A stretch of 64,000 bases of DNA from Anniella stebbinsi (taxonomy: Eukaryota; Chordata; Lepidosauria; Squamata; Anniellidae): NCBI GenBank assembly GCA_029215795.1, contig JARDYH010000007.1:21277263-21341262 (forward strand). The letters are read 5' to 3'. Below are positions 44,872-54,840 of this stretch, piece after piece (position 1 is the first letter of the stretch; the number at the start of each line of letters is the position of its first letter). The notes under the pieces were generated by a model. It was not told the DNA's origin. It ran no database searches and saw nothing but the letters and a program-made list of their open reading frames with translations. The position numbers and the translations under genes are program-made.

Positions 44872-45446
44872 TTTGCAGAAAAGGGCAACTAAAATGATCA
44901 AAGGGCTAGAGCATCTCCCCTATGAAGGAAGGTTAAAACAGCTGGGATTTTTTAGCTTGGGGAGGGAAATGGAGGTTAAGGGGAGACATTATTGAGGTAT
45001 ACAAAAATATGCATGGTGTGGAGAATGTGAATAAGGGGACATTTTTCTCCCTAGAATCTAAAGAGGTCATCCCATGACAGATCCATGACAGATCAAAGAA
45101 GGTACTTCTTCACACAGTGCATAGTTAAATGATGGAATTTGCTACCACAAGACATGGTGATGGCCACCAATTTGGATGGTTTTAAAAATGGGGGGGGTTA
45201 GATAAATTCCTATAGGAGAAGAATATCAATGACTACTTATCCTGAAAGCTCTGTGCTATCTCCAGTAGCAGAGGCATTAAGCCTATGTACACCAGTTGGT
45301 GGGGAACATGAGCAGGAGGGGGCTCTTGCTCTCGAGTCCTGCCTGAGGGTTTCCTGTGGGCAGCTGGTTGGCCTCTATGTGAACAGAATACTGGACTAGA
45401 TGAACCCTTTGTCTTATCCAGCATGGCTCTTCTTATGTTTTTATGT
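44872..45446 (+). mobile_element. CR1 LINE ORF2 C-terminus and 3' UTR
   Basis: Decayed reading '[20 protein letters not shown]' is followed by an 'EVYKNMHGVENV'-like block, then 'TSSHSA-LNDGICYHKTW' with breaks. The 3' UTR ends CATGGCTCTTCTTATG. About 575 bases, the longest CR1 copy on this strand. Confidence 0.82.
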
Positions 45447-45847
45447 TCATCCAGGTTTAGATGTCTGCAGTTATACCCTCCTCCCTACAGTAATCCCTAC
45501 CACACCCTGAAAATGCCAGACAGAAGATTGGGATTCCTGCTGAATGGAGTTAGCTCTACTGTAGTGGTGGTGGTGGAGTGATCCCCCCAAAATTGGACAG
45601 AGGGAACTTTTTGGAGTGGAGCCCTTCTGTCAATGAAAGGCAGATCCAGGATCCAACCCATGGTTCAGCACTTTGGACAGCTCCTTTAGAGCTTAGACTT
45701 TTTCTGACTTGAAACCCTGAGCATATTTACTGCCCCAGTGACATAGTAGACAGCAGGCTCCACTTCCTTCACTTTAAAATTTTGGTAAGAAAGCATCTAT
45801 GCAGCTTTTGGAGGTTAGGGTTAGTATCAAGGCTACTGCACGGCTAC
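45447..45847. other. Non-coding stretch upstream of the L2-like element
   Basis: No promoter or gene is recognised. The first 20-25 codons of the adjacent reading frame probably come from this flank, not from the element. Confidence 0.5.
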
Positions 45848-48025
45848 TGCAGGGGTGGTGGACCTATTAAGATGGTCCGCCCTCGAAGGCTGATAGATCC
45901 TTCTGGATTTCAGAAAGCCTTGGAGGGTTTTATGGCTGGTATCGTCGATGATCCTGTAGAAGCCCTGGTCGATAGATGGAATCAAGACCTAACTAGGGCT
46001 ATCGACACGATCGCCCCCAAACATCCTCTCCGGCCCGCTTCTAACAGGGCGCCCTGGTATACAGAAGACCTCAGGAAGTTGAAGGGGAAAGGACGACGAC
46101 TGGAGCGCCGATGGCGGAAAACTCGACTTCTATCCGACAAGACACGGCATAGAGAACATCTTCGTTCCTATGGGGTGGCAATACATGCAGCGAAGAAAGC
46201 TTTCTTCTCTGTGCGCATTGCATCTGCGAATTCGCGTCCAGCGGAACTGTTCAGGGTGGTGAGGGGTCTAATTCGGGCACCTTCCCCCCTGAATCCGATT
46301 TTAGAGCCTTCGGCAGTTCGCTGTGATGCCTTTAACGATCATTTCACAGATAAAATCTCTCGGATAAGAGCCGACTTAGATGCTGTCGTTATAGCAGAGG
46401 CTGAGGATGGAGTGTCCGGCGACTCCGCGGGTAGAATTACACTGGATCAGTTTCAGTTGGTGAGTACCGAGGACATGGACAAGCTGCTTGGACGAATGAG
46501 GACGACGACTTGCCCTCTCGATCCCTGTCCTTCATGGCTGGTCGTTCAGGGAGGAGATGCGGTTAGATCGCAATTACAATATATTATTAATGCATCTCTC
46601 AGGGAGGGGACTTTCCCATCGTGTTTAAAAGAAGCGGTGGTACGGCCGCTTCTAAAGAAGCCCTCCCTGGATCCCCTGGACTTTAATAACTACAGACCGG
46701 TATCAAACCTTCCATTCTTGGGCAAGGTGATCGAGAGGGCGGTTGCCTTTCAACTCCAAGTAGTCTTGGATGACACTGATTTTCTAGACCCATTTCAAAC
46801 TGGCTTCAGGGCGGGCTACGGAGTTGAGACTGCTATGGTCACCTTAGCAGATGATCTATGCCTTAGTATTGACAGGGGGAGTGTGTCCCTGTTGGTACTT
46901 CTGGACCTCTCAGCGGCTTTCGATACCATCGACCATGGTATCCTTCTGGAATGCCTGAGGGGATTGGGAATCGGGGTCACTGTGCTTCAGTGGTTCCGGT
47001 CCTACCTCTCGGGCAGGTTCCAGATGGTGGTGCTTGGGGATAGCTGCTCTGCAAAGAAGGAGCTGCTGTGTGGCATACCGCAAGGTGCCATCCTTTCCCC
47101 AATGCTGTTTAACATTTATATGAAACCGTTGGGAGAGATCATCTGGAGGCATGGGGCGGGGTGCTATCAGTATGCTGATGACACCCAAATATATTTCTCT
47201 ATGCCTTCGATAACAGTGCCAACTAAGGATAGTGTGTCTCCTCTGAATGAATGCTTGGAGGCGGTAATGGGCTGGATGAGGAAAAACAAACTGAAGCTGA
47301 ATCCAGACAAGACGGAGGTGCTTGCTGTCAAAGGCCACAACCTGGGTTTGGAGATGTGTCAACCGGTTCTGGATGGGGTTACACTCCCCCTGAAAGACTG
47401 TGTTCGCAGCTTGGGGGTGCTCCTGGATCCGTCGCTCCAAATGACAGCCCAGATAGATGCGACGGCCAGGAGTGTCTACTATCAGCTTCGGCAGATACGC
47501 CAGCTGCGCCCCTTCCTAGAGTTGGAAGACCTAAAGATGGTGGTGCATGCACTGGTAACTTCGAAGCTCGACTTCTGCAATGCGCTGTACATAGGGCTAC
47601 CTCTATGCCTAGTCTGTAAACTTCAACTAGTTCAAAATATGGCAGCCAGGTTGGTCACCGGTACATCTAGGGATGACCATATTACGCCAGCTTTAAAATC
47701 GCTCCACTGGCTGCCAATTAGTTTCCGGGTGAAGTATAAATTGTTGGTTATTACCTTTAAAGCCCTACATGGTTTGGGTCCAGGTTACCTGCGGGATCAC
47801 CTTCTCCCAAACAATCCGCCCCGCACGCTCATGTCCTCTGGGAAGAACTTACTGCAGTCGGCCAAGACTAGGCTGACAACCATTACCCAGAGGACCTTCT
47901 CTTCTGCCGCTCCCAGACTGTGGAATGACCTGCCGGAGGAGACTCGTCAACTTAACAGTCTTTTAGAATTTAAGAAAGCCATAAAGACTGTTCTCTTCCG
48001 GCAGGCATATCCAGTGGAATTTTAG
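45782..48025 (+). CDS. L2-like retrotransposon ORF2, RT part, open frame (5'-truncated)
   Basis: A 747-codon open frame encodes the C-terminal half of a LINE ORF2 polyprotein. Such a protein nicks target DNA and copies its RNA into the break. The reverse-transcriptase domain spans roughly residues 270-530. Motif A is LLDLSAAFDTID with Asp375 and Asp381, motif B is CGIPQGAILSPMLFNIYMKP from residue 430, and the catalytic YADD is at 464-467. A C-terminal block (about 590-747) contains NALYIGLPLCLVCKLQLVQN and TFSSAAPRLWNDLPEE and ends RQAYPVEF. Residues 31-45 (MVRPRRLIDPSGFQ) lie in the linker after the endonuclease, which is missing. The element is therefore 5'-truncated near 45848, and the frame's start is probably flanking DNA. 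All catalytic RT residues seem intact and there is no internal stop, suggesting a young insertion. The L2-like clade is my recognition from motif style; the wider CR1/L2 group is safe. Confidence 0.85.
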   Translation: MVRKHLCSFWRLGLVSRLLHGYCRGGGPIKMVRPRRLIDPSGFQKALEGFMAGIVDDPVEALVDRWNQDLTRAIDTIAPKHPLRPASNRAPWYTEDLRKLKGKGRRLERRWRKTRLLSDKTRHREHLRSYGVAIHAAKKAFFSVRIASANSRPAELFRVVRGLIRAPSPLNPILEPSAVRCDAFNDHFTDKISRIRADLDAVVIAEAEDGVSGDSAGRITLDQFQLVSTEDMDKLLGRMRTTTCPLDPCPSWLVVQGGDAVRSQLQYIINASLREGTFPSCLKEAVVRPLLKKPSLDPLDFNNYRPVSNLPFLGKVIERAVAFQLQVVLDDTDFLDPFQTGFRAGYGVETAMVTLADDLCLSIDRGSVSLLVLLDLSAAFDTIDHGILLECLRGLGIGVTVLQWFRSYLSGRFQMVVLGDSCSAKKELLCGIPQGAILSPMLFNIYMKPLGEIIWRHGAGCYQYADDTQIYFSMPSITVPTKDSVSPLNECLEAVMGWMRKNKLKLNPDKTEVLAVKGHNLGLEMCQPVLDGVTLPLKDCVRSLGVLLDPSLQMTAQIDATARSVYYQLRQIRQLRPFLELEDLKMVVHALVTSKLDFCNALYIGLPLCLVCKLQLVQNMAARLVTGTSRDDHITPALKSLHWLPISFRVKYKLLVITFKALHGLGPGYLRDHLLPNNPPRTLMSSGKNLLQSAKTRLTTITQRTFSSAAPRLWNDLPEETRQLNSLLEFKKAIKTVLFRQAYPVEF

Positions 48026-48167
48026 AATGTTTTAAGGATGTTTTTAGGATGTTTTAGGATTTTTATGCAGTTTTAATAATATGTGTCATGTTTTAATCAG
48101 TTTTATGTATTTTATCATGTTGTTGTTCCCCGCCTCGATCCAGACGGAGAGGCGGGTAAGAAATAAA

Positions 48168-48205
<38 letters not shown>

Positions 48206-48216
48206 GTATTATTATT
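48026..48216 (+). mobile_element. L2-like LINE 3' UTR and (ATT)n tail
   Basis: Repeated TTTTAGGATG units are followed by TTCCCCGCCTCGATCCAGAC and GGAGAGGCGGGTAAGAAATA, then an (ATT)n tract from about 48171. The same 3' UTR occurs alone at 57283-57466 and inverted at 40905-41100. Confidence 0.9.
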
Positions 48217-49287
48217 GAGAAATGAGGCCTTGGTCATATGCCCCTAAGCCTTGCCCTGAGTTAGCCTCTGAATGGAGACATGGAGGTACTCCAAATAACC
48301 AAATCTACCACCTTGCATCAGATCCCCAGAGAGAGGACATCCACTGTGAAGGTGCCTTCAGCCAACTCACAACTCCCTCTCTCCCTTGTCTGACTTCCAG
48401 ACTGCAACATTTCTGGGTTTTATACACATTACATCCTCCCTTCCCTTCAGATGGAGGGTTTTCAGGTGCTTAATGTTGGCTGGGCCAGGGTCTTAGCATG
48501 TTGTGTGAAACACACTGATTTTTACAAAATATTGAATAAGTTTCCAATTTCTCTCTCCCTCTCCCCAAACACTGGACAATTTGATTGGTGCTGTCACACA
48601 CACACACACACACACACACGAAGCTTCTTTGCACTAGTAGCAGTTTAGGTTAGCTTGATTCAGAAGGCAACAAATTCATATGTCAACCCAGTGTCTGGCT
48701 TCCAACTTCAGAACTGACATAGTGAGAATCAACAGAGACATACTAATGAAAAGAACTACTCTTTGAAATGCATGGAATCTATATGGGGAAAATGCCAGTA
48801 GATTTACTCTTTGACTCCTGGGTCTCCTATAATATATAGCAAAGACTACTTTCCCAGCTCCTAATCATTCGTTGAGTGTCCTTGATACACCAATTATGGA
48901 CATAACAGCTTTGCTTGATTCTGTAGCTCTGAACTTCAATTCACTTGACCAGCTGGGTCAGTGAAAATAAATGACTTTCTTTGAGCAGGTTTACCTTGGG
49001 TCCCTTATCATTTTACAACCTTACTCCAAGGACACAATTTTGCTGTGCAAGAGCACATTAAAGGATAAATATCACAAACACTTTTTCTCGTAGATCTCTT
49101 TTTTCCATGATATCCAGTAACCCAATTTCCCCCTTAGAATTTATCTAAGGTTGAACTGACTAAGGTTGAACTTTCTCCAGGGTTAAAATGAATGTTTCTG
49201 ACTATGTTGACTTTGCGGAAGATCAATGAAACAAATCTGTGATACAGAGAGGGTGTCAATGACTAAGGTTGGATTCCACCCCATTAC
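48217..49287. other. Non-coding stretch with a (CA)n tract
   Basis: A (CA)n tract lies at 48595-48619. No gene is recognised. Confidence 0.55.
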
Positions 49288-49523
49288 AGTTCCTGGAGAT
49301 TTCCATGAAATTCCCTCTTCATTACAACACTTAAAGCTGCAGGAGTCCTGTCCTCTTTTATATCTGGTCACCAGGGCAGGGCTCTTGCATCTTTAACTGT
49401 TGTGATGAAGAGGGAATTCCACCAGGAGCTGCATGCATACAAATGAAACCTGCTGAAATTTCTTTTTCTATATATGGTTAAAGATAGAGGAGACCTGTCC
49501 TCCTGTTCATGTGGTCACCCTAC
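49288..49523. mobile_element. Family A palindromic MITE, copy 7, 5'-truncated and diverged
   Basis: Starts inside the left arm (TGGAGATTTCCATGAAATTC) and keeps the centre and right arm, ending GTGGTCACCCTA. More diverged than the other copies, suggesting an older insertion or another subfamily. Confidence 0.8.
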
Positions 49524-50481
49524 TATAATCTTGTCCCACAGGAGAAGAAAAATGGCAGATGGATTGCCCATTCTCAAAGGCAAATGTGAGAGCTATGATA
49601 TATTGTGGATCTAATCCCAAATCATTCTTTAACTTTTTTAAAAAAACTCATCCACAGTTAGCTGCCAGATAACATCACACCTTTGACATTAGTTTGATGG
49701 AACAACCTTGCCTTTTATCAACACTACTGGGTTTAGGAAGTACAGATTCCCCATCATGTGATATTTTATTTCAATTGCATTTTTTTTAAGTAGTTCCAGT
49801 TTGTACTATTTCTTCTCCCTTTGACATTTTGCATGTCACATGGAGAGTATCCTCAGGGAAAATAAATCAGCTTTTCCTCCTGGAGTGCAAACCTTCGACT
49901 AATAATAAAATGTGTTGTGTTTGAATACAGGAGAGCTGTACAGTTGTTATAGCAACTGGAATTTCAAAGGAGGCATAGAGTTTGGAGGGGGCACCTGCTT
50001 GATTCCAAAACAAATCCGTCACCCCATTTGCCTCCCCCCACCCACCCAAAGGAATGGTTTTAAATCATGCTTGCCAATTGCAAATGGTAACTTCAAACTG
50101 AGAAGATTAGCAAAGCCCCTAGATGGGAGGCTCTTTTAATCACAGTGGGAAGAATAGCTCTTCATAAGACACAAGAGGCATCCACTTGCATCTTATTCCT
50201 GCCAATATGCAAGTCATGGAAATGTTGGGTCTATCTGGGGACTAAGACTTATATCAACTAGATAAGCTTCTGATTTTTTCCAAGCAAAATATACAGGGGG
50301 GAAAACCCACAGTGTCCTGTGGTAACTTAGAGCTTTCATAGGCAAGAGTCTGCTTCATCAGTTGTACTCCCATGCTGATTCCCCTTTGAAAATATATAAG
50401 CCAGCAGATATTTCTCTGTTGATGTAGCCTTCGCGATAGCATTGTCTCTTTTCACATCTAGCATGGTCCCACCCAATTAAC

Positions 50482-50655
50482 AGTGCAACGCCATGCATGA
50501 CTACTCAGAAGTAAGCCATTGGGATCAATAGCAGTTACTCCCGGAGAAGAGATTGTAGGATTGCAGTTTAGGATTGCGATCCCATCATGCATATCTACTC
50601 TGAGGTCAGTCTCATTGTGTTCAATGGAGCTTTCTCCCAGGTAAAGATGTATATA
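50482..50655. mobile_element. Family G palindromic repeat
   Basis: CATGACTACTCAGAAGTAAG, GATTGTAGGATTGCAG and CATATCTACTCTGAGGTCAG appear in alternating orientation, a double copy of the family arms. Confidence 0.6.
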
Positions 50656-50694
50656 CCCTGTGTAACACCTCCCCTGTTCCATCTCAAAATGGGA

Positions 50695-50790
50695 GAGGCT
50701 GTAGTCCAGTCATAGGGCATCTGCTTTGCATGCAGTTCTGACCCCAGCAACTACAATAAAAGCATCTAGGGTAGAGGAGGAATTCATTTT
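50695..50790 (+). mobile_element. tRNA-headed SINE head fragment
   Basis: GAGGCTGTAGTCCAGTCATA, GGGCATCTGCTTTGCATGCA and CTGACCCCAGCAACTAC are a worn tRNA-like head (A box, anticodon arm, damaged B box). It is not a functional tRNA. Confidence 0.55.
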
Positions 50791-51017
50791 CAGAGAAGCT
50801 GAAAGGTGGGCGGGGTTGAAGGCAAAGAGGAGGGGCCAAAATTCCAAAGTATACAAATGTGTTTTAGCTTAAAACTCTTACTACCAGTAATGAAGCCTCT
50901 AGAGAGGAATTTTAACCTTTTATAATGGAGAAAATGCTGCATAACAGCTGGGGACCTACTAAACAATGGGAGGCTGGGATGAGCAGTGGTGCAGATAGCT
51001 AATTTTAGACCCTGGAT

Positions 51018-51165
51018 TTTATTTATTTATTTATTTATTTATTTATTACATTTGTATACCGCCCCATAGCTGAAGCTCTCTGGGCGGTTTACATAGGATT
51101 AAAAACAATTAAAAACAATATACAAAAATTAAAACAGCAAAAACATATTAATTCTAAACATAATT
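51018..51165 (-). mobile_element. L2-like LINE 3' end, antisense
   Basis: (TTTA)n is followed by TTTGTATACCGCCCCATAGC and TGAAGCTCTCTGGGCGGTTT, the best-preserved inverse copy of the terminal box, then an A-rich 3' UTR. Confidence 0.8.
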
Positions 51166-51383
51166 AGTTGGGAAGAAGCTAAATTTGTTGTACAAAAGGG
51201 TAACATATTTTAAAGTACGAATGCTAAAAGGAGCAACGGTAACCATGTGCATGCCCAACGGATTGCCCCTAACTCTAAAATGACTCAAACAACAAGAAGA
51301 AAGGATGTTGTAGTGAGTGGCATGCCCATGCCAGCCCAGGTGGGAGGCTGTTTGCCACTGCCTCAACCTGCTGCTCTCTGGAT

Positions 51384-51703
51384 TAGGCTAACCCTATGAA
51401 AAGGAGGACAGGGCTCATGTAACTTTAACAGTTGTAGAGAAAAGGGAATTTCAGCCAGTGTCATTTGTATGCAATTAGTTCCTGGTGAAATTCCCTCTTC
51501 ATCACAACAGTTAAAGTTGCAGGGGCCCTGCCTTCTTTTGTATATGGTCGCTCTAGTATAGTGCCTGCATCTTTAACTGTTGTGATGAAGAGGGGATTTC
51601 ACCAGGAACTAATTGCATATAAATGAGACTGGCTGAAATTCCCTTTTCTCTACAACTGTTAAAGTTACATGAGCCCTGTCCTCCTTTTCATAGGGTCAGC
51701 CTA
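51384..51703. mobile_element. Family A palindromic MITE, copy 8
   Basis: Target duplication CTCTGGAT/CTCTAGAT (51376-51383 and 51704-51711), 7 of 8 identical. Full structure with central terminus (GTATATGGTCGCTCTAGTA). The left end is TAGGCTAACCCTATG. Confidence 0.9.
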
Positions 51704-52092
51704 CTCTAGATGGTCATTTGGTTGACCCCCTGGGCTGCAGGGACCCGGGACATCCATCCTGAGTCCTTCTAGGGACCCCCTGAGGACCATGGACCTGATG
51801 TTCTGATGTTCTGATCTTGAGTAACAGGTCTAAGAAAGACTGTGGGGCTTAGATATACTGTCAAGATATCCATTTACTTTTTGTGTTCCAGCTGCCTGTA
51901 AATATTCAATTTTGTGAAGATTGGCTTGCCCACACTCCTTTTAAACCACCTGCATGAGTATTCTTGCGCGGTTCTGGCTTCAAGGCCTTTCACTTTCAGA
52001 GCGGAACTTTTGCCAATTAGATTGAATGATTTCAACTGGACTTCTGTGAGAACTTTACACACACACGCACACGGGGGAAACTATACTGAAGA
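51704..52092. other. Non-coding spacer
   Basis: No recognised gene or repeat. Confidence 0.45.
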
Positions 52093-52275
52093 GCCCTGCT
52101 GGATCAGCCCAAGGGTCCATCTACTCCAGCACTCTGTCCACACAGTGGCCAACCAGCTGTTAACCAGGAAGGAGGCCACAAGCAGGACAACAGTACGCTT
52201 CCATCCATGTATATAGGCTTACTGCCTCTGAAACTGGAAGTAGCACATAGCCATCAGAGCTATTCAGCCAGCTAG
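52093..52275 (-). mobile_element. CR1 3' UTR
   Basis: TGAAGAGCCCTGCTGGATCA, CCATCTACTCCAGCACTCTG and TATATAGGCTTACTGCCTCT run inverse to the CR1 3' UTR. Confidence 0.82.
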
Positions 52276-52467
52276 AGTTTGATTAAGTTGGCTTATCTCA
52301 CATTTGTCAAAGGCATTGAAATATAAAACAAAGTATGGTTACAGCTACCATTTGTCCTAATCTTTGTTTTTGTTTGTTTGCATTGCTGTCTTGTTTGGGG
52401 CTTGTGACTCAGTATCACAGTTTGGACCTTGTTCTATGTGAAGACAATGTAAGCTATGCAATTCACT

Positions 52468-52733
52468 CCAACAAGATGTAGGGATGGCCAACCAACTTGG
52501 ATGGTTTTAAAAGGGGGTGATACAACTTCCCGGAGGTGAAGGCTATCTATGCCTACTTGTCCTGATGGCTATATGTTCTCTCCAGTATCAGAGGCAGTAT
52601 GCTTATCTACACCCCTTGCTGGGGAACATGGGTGGAGGCTGCTGTTGTGTTCATGTCCTGCTTGTGGGTTTCCTGTGGGCAGCTGGTTGGCCACTACATG
52701 AATGGAATTGAACTAGATGGATCCTTGCTTAGG
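52468..52733 (+). mobile_element. CR1 LINE 3' end
   Basis: CAACTTGGATGGTTTTAAAA is followed by TACTTGTCCTGATGGCTATA and TCCTGTGGGCAGCTGGTTGG. Plus-strand CR1 about 190 bases from an antisense copy. Confidence 0.8.
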
Positions 52734-53636
52734 TATATAGAGACAGGTGCAAATAACTTTTGTCGTTGTTTTGCCTGAAATATGGGTTCCAAAGCCTGCT
52801 CTGTTTTGTTAAATAAACTTGCCACCTATCATATTTGAAAGTGTTTACTTTATTCCAATTTAGCTTTGGTACTAAATCCAAAATCTTCTGCTTGAAGCCT
52901 TGACTATTGCTACTGTTTTAAGTTTCAAGTGTAGGACTTCAAAAGAGAGTTTGCTGGCTTGGGCCCTTATTTCGTAAGCCCTGTAAGGTCTGAGAGTTCT
53001 CTAGCTCAAGATGAGGTGGCAACCTAAGGGGTGGTGGCAACCTACTTTACAGGGTTGTTGGTCAGCCTGAGCAACACTTTGTTCCTGCCTAGACTGCTGG
53101 GAGCTTGGCCAACCTCTCCCTTCCTCCAGATATACACATCCTCTGCTTTAATAAGAATGGGCAAATGTTGTTAAAATATATTGCTTTACAAAAAAACTTC
53201 AAATTCAAGCAACAACATCTCTGTTTGGGTTCTGTTTCTGCCAGGTCCAAGTCTTCAATCAGGTTCTTTTCAAGATGAAACAAGCCACTTGTGTAAAAAG
53301 ATGACAGTTGATTGATGGGAAATGGTTGCAGAGTATAGACATGCAAAGAAAGTTTGCACCGCCTTCCAGCTAATCAAGCTTCCATAGCTGGGTGTCTATC
53401 AGGGCCCCAGTGCAGACGGAAGCCATCCCTTTGAACCAAAGCAGGTTTGCACAGTTCTTCCAGAAGCAAGGCCAGAGCATGAGGCTTGTACATTGGATCT
53501 AATAGGCTCTCCTTGTAGATGCCTGCTTCTCTCTCAGACGCTGACAGGCTACATCCCTCTCCACTTTCAGAAGAAGCAAGAGAGGGGGCTCCTTCTCACA
53601 GGTTCCCAATGCATTTTAAGCTCGGAAACTAATTGC
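52734..53636. other. Non-coding stretch
   Basis: No recognised gene or repeat. Confidence 0.45.
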
Positions 53637-53644
53637 CTTTCTAG

Positions 53645-54141
53645 TAGGGCTGTGCATGGCCTCCCCCAAACTGATCTGGATCCTGATCTGGGAGGTCCAG
53701 ATCGGGCCTGATCCAACTCACCTCGAATCTGGATCTGGATCCTCTCCTGGTCCATGCAGAGCCCTCCCTCCTCCTCTACCTGCTCCCTCACTCCCCCCAA
53801 TTGCCCTGCTTACCTTCTGCCTCCTCCGCCATCATCCTGCCATTGTCTTCTGTCCTTGCTGTGGGCCGACACATTTCCTAGTCGCGGCGGGTGACATCAT
53901 CACCCGCCCAGACCAGGAAATACAGCAGCACACAGTGAGGAGGCAAAACAACGCAGGCTGCAAGTAAGCAGGGCGATTGGGGGTAGGGAGGGAGAGAGTG
54001 GGGAGAGTGGGAGGGAGGGCTCTGTAAGGACCCAGAGCGGATCCAGATTGTGGATCTGGATCACAGATCCAGATCACGGATCTGATCCAGCCCGATCCAA
54101 TCCGGATTTGGGATCGGGCTCTGGATCCTGTCACAGCCCTA
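53645..54141. mobile_element. hAT MITE with GATCTGGATC subterminal repeats
   Basis: Inverse ends TAGGGCTGTG and CACAGCCCTA are flanked by a perfect 8-bp target duplication CTTTCTAG (53637-53644 and 54142-54149). Both subterminal regions (about 53676-53745 and 54035-54128) are packed with GGATCYGGATC/GATCTGGATC-type words. Such repeats are typical transposase-binding sites in hAT elements (inference). The interior is GC-rich and codes for nothing recognised. Confidence 0.9.
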
Positions 54142-54184
54142 CTTTCTAGGGCCTCATTAGGAATGAAAACTTCCTAGCTCATCC

Positions 54185-54660
54185 AGACATAAAGCTCTAT
54201 GGTCATGTGTACACCAGTGGTATATCCCTGGGTTATCCATAGGTCATCCCTGTGTGTCTAAATGATACACGGGATCTTGGTGGCAACCGGGAACAACCTA
54301 GGGATGACCCCAAGATAACCCCGGGATAGCGGAAACTGGGGATATCCTGGTTTTCCCACCATCCTGGGACCTGACATGGACATGGAGCCATGTGGGGTGG
54401 CTCCATGCCCAACGGGGGGGAGGGGAAGCAAGTTCACCATCCCCATGATGGCGTGGGGGGATTCCTAACTTTTCCGCCATGCAACAAGGGCTCCTGGCCC
54501 TTTTTTAAAAAAGTGGTGGGCACAGTGGGTGCATTTTCCCTGTTTGTTTCCGGGGTGTCACACTTCCATTTGTATGTTGGGGGATGATCCTGGAAGCAGG
54601 TAAGTCTGGGATCACCCCCTGTGTTTCACTACACCTTTAGGTGTAGAAATGGCCTGCGAG
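54185..54660. mobile_element. Possible MITE (GTGTACACC / GGTGTAGAAATGG ends)
   Basis: The left GGTCATGTGTACACCAG with CCTGGGTTATCC and right TACACCTTTAGGTGTAGAAA with GGGATCACCCCCTGTG look imperfectly inverse around a GC-rich interior containing GGGATGACC/GGGATAACC words. No target duplication was read. Confidence 0.4.
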
Positions 54661-54704
54661 GAAAGGATGACATAGCTATGACAGGCCCATTCTGGAAATG
54701 TGTC

Positions 54705-54840
54705 CTGGGCCAGTTCTACACCAAGCACGATACAACACTTTGAAATAGTTTGAAAACTGTATATGGAGCGTGTCCTAGGTCTCAACAGTTGTCACTACTG
54801 TTATAAACCACTTTAAAGCAGTAATGTAGATCCTGCCCTG
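54705..54840. mobile_element. Family B inverted-repeat element, copy 5
   Basis: Starts CTGGGCCAGTTCTACACC and ends ATGTAGATCCTGCCCTG. Interior AACTGTATATGGAGCGTG and GTCACTACTGTTATAAACC. Confidence 0.8.

Larger units (their letters stand above)
49524..51017. other. Non-coding stretch with scattered repeat remnants
   Basis: Holds a possible dispersed repeat fragment (about 50325-50362), a family G copy (50482-50655) and a tRNA-headed SINE fragment (50695-50790). No gene is recognised. Confidence 0.5.

Noticed and set aside
46910..47440. 176-codon minus-strand frame
   Set aside because: It is the antisense shadow of the L2-like RT frame.
47251..47619. 122-codon plus-strand frame overlapping the RT frame
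   Set aside because: An alternative reading of the same retrotransposon DNA.
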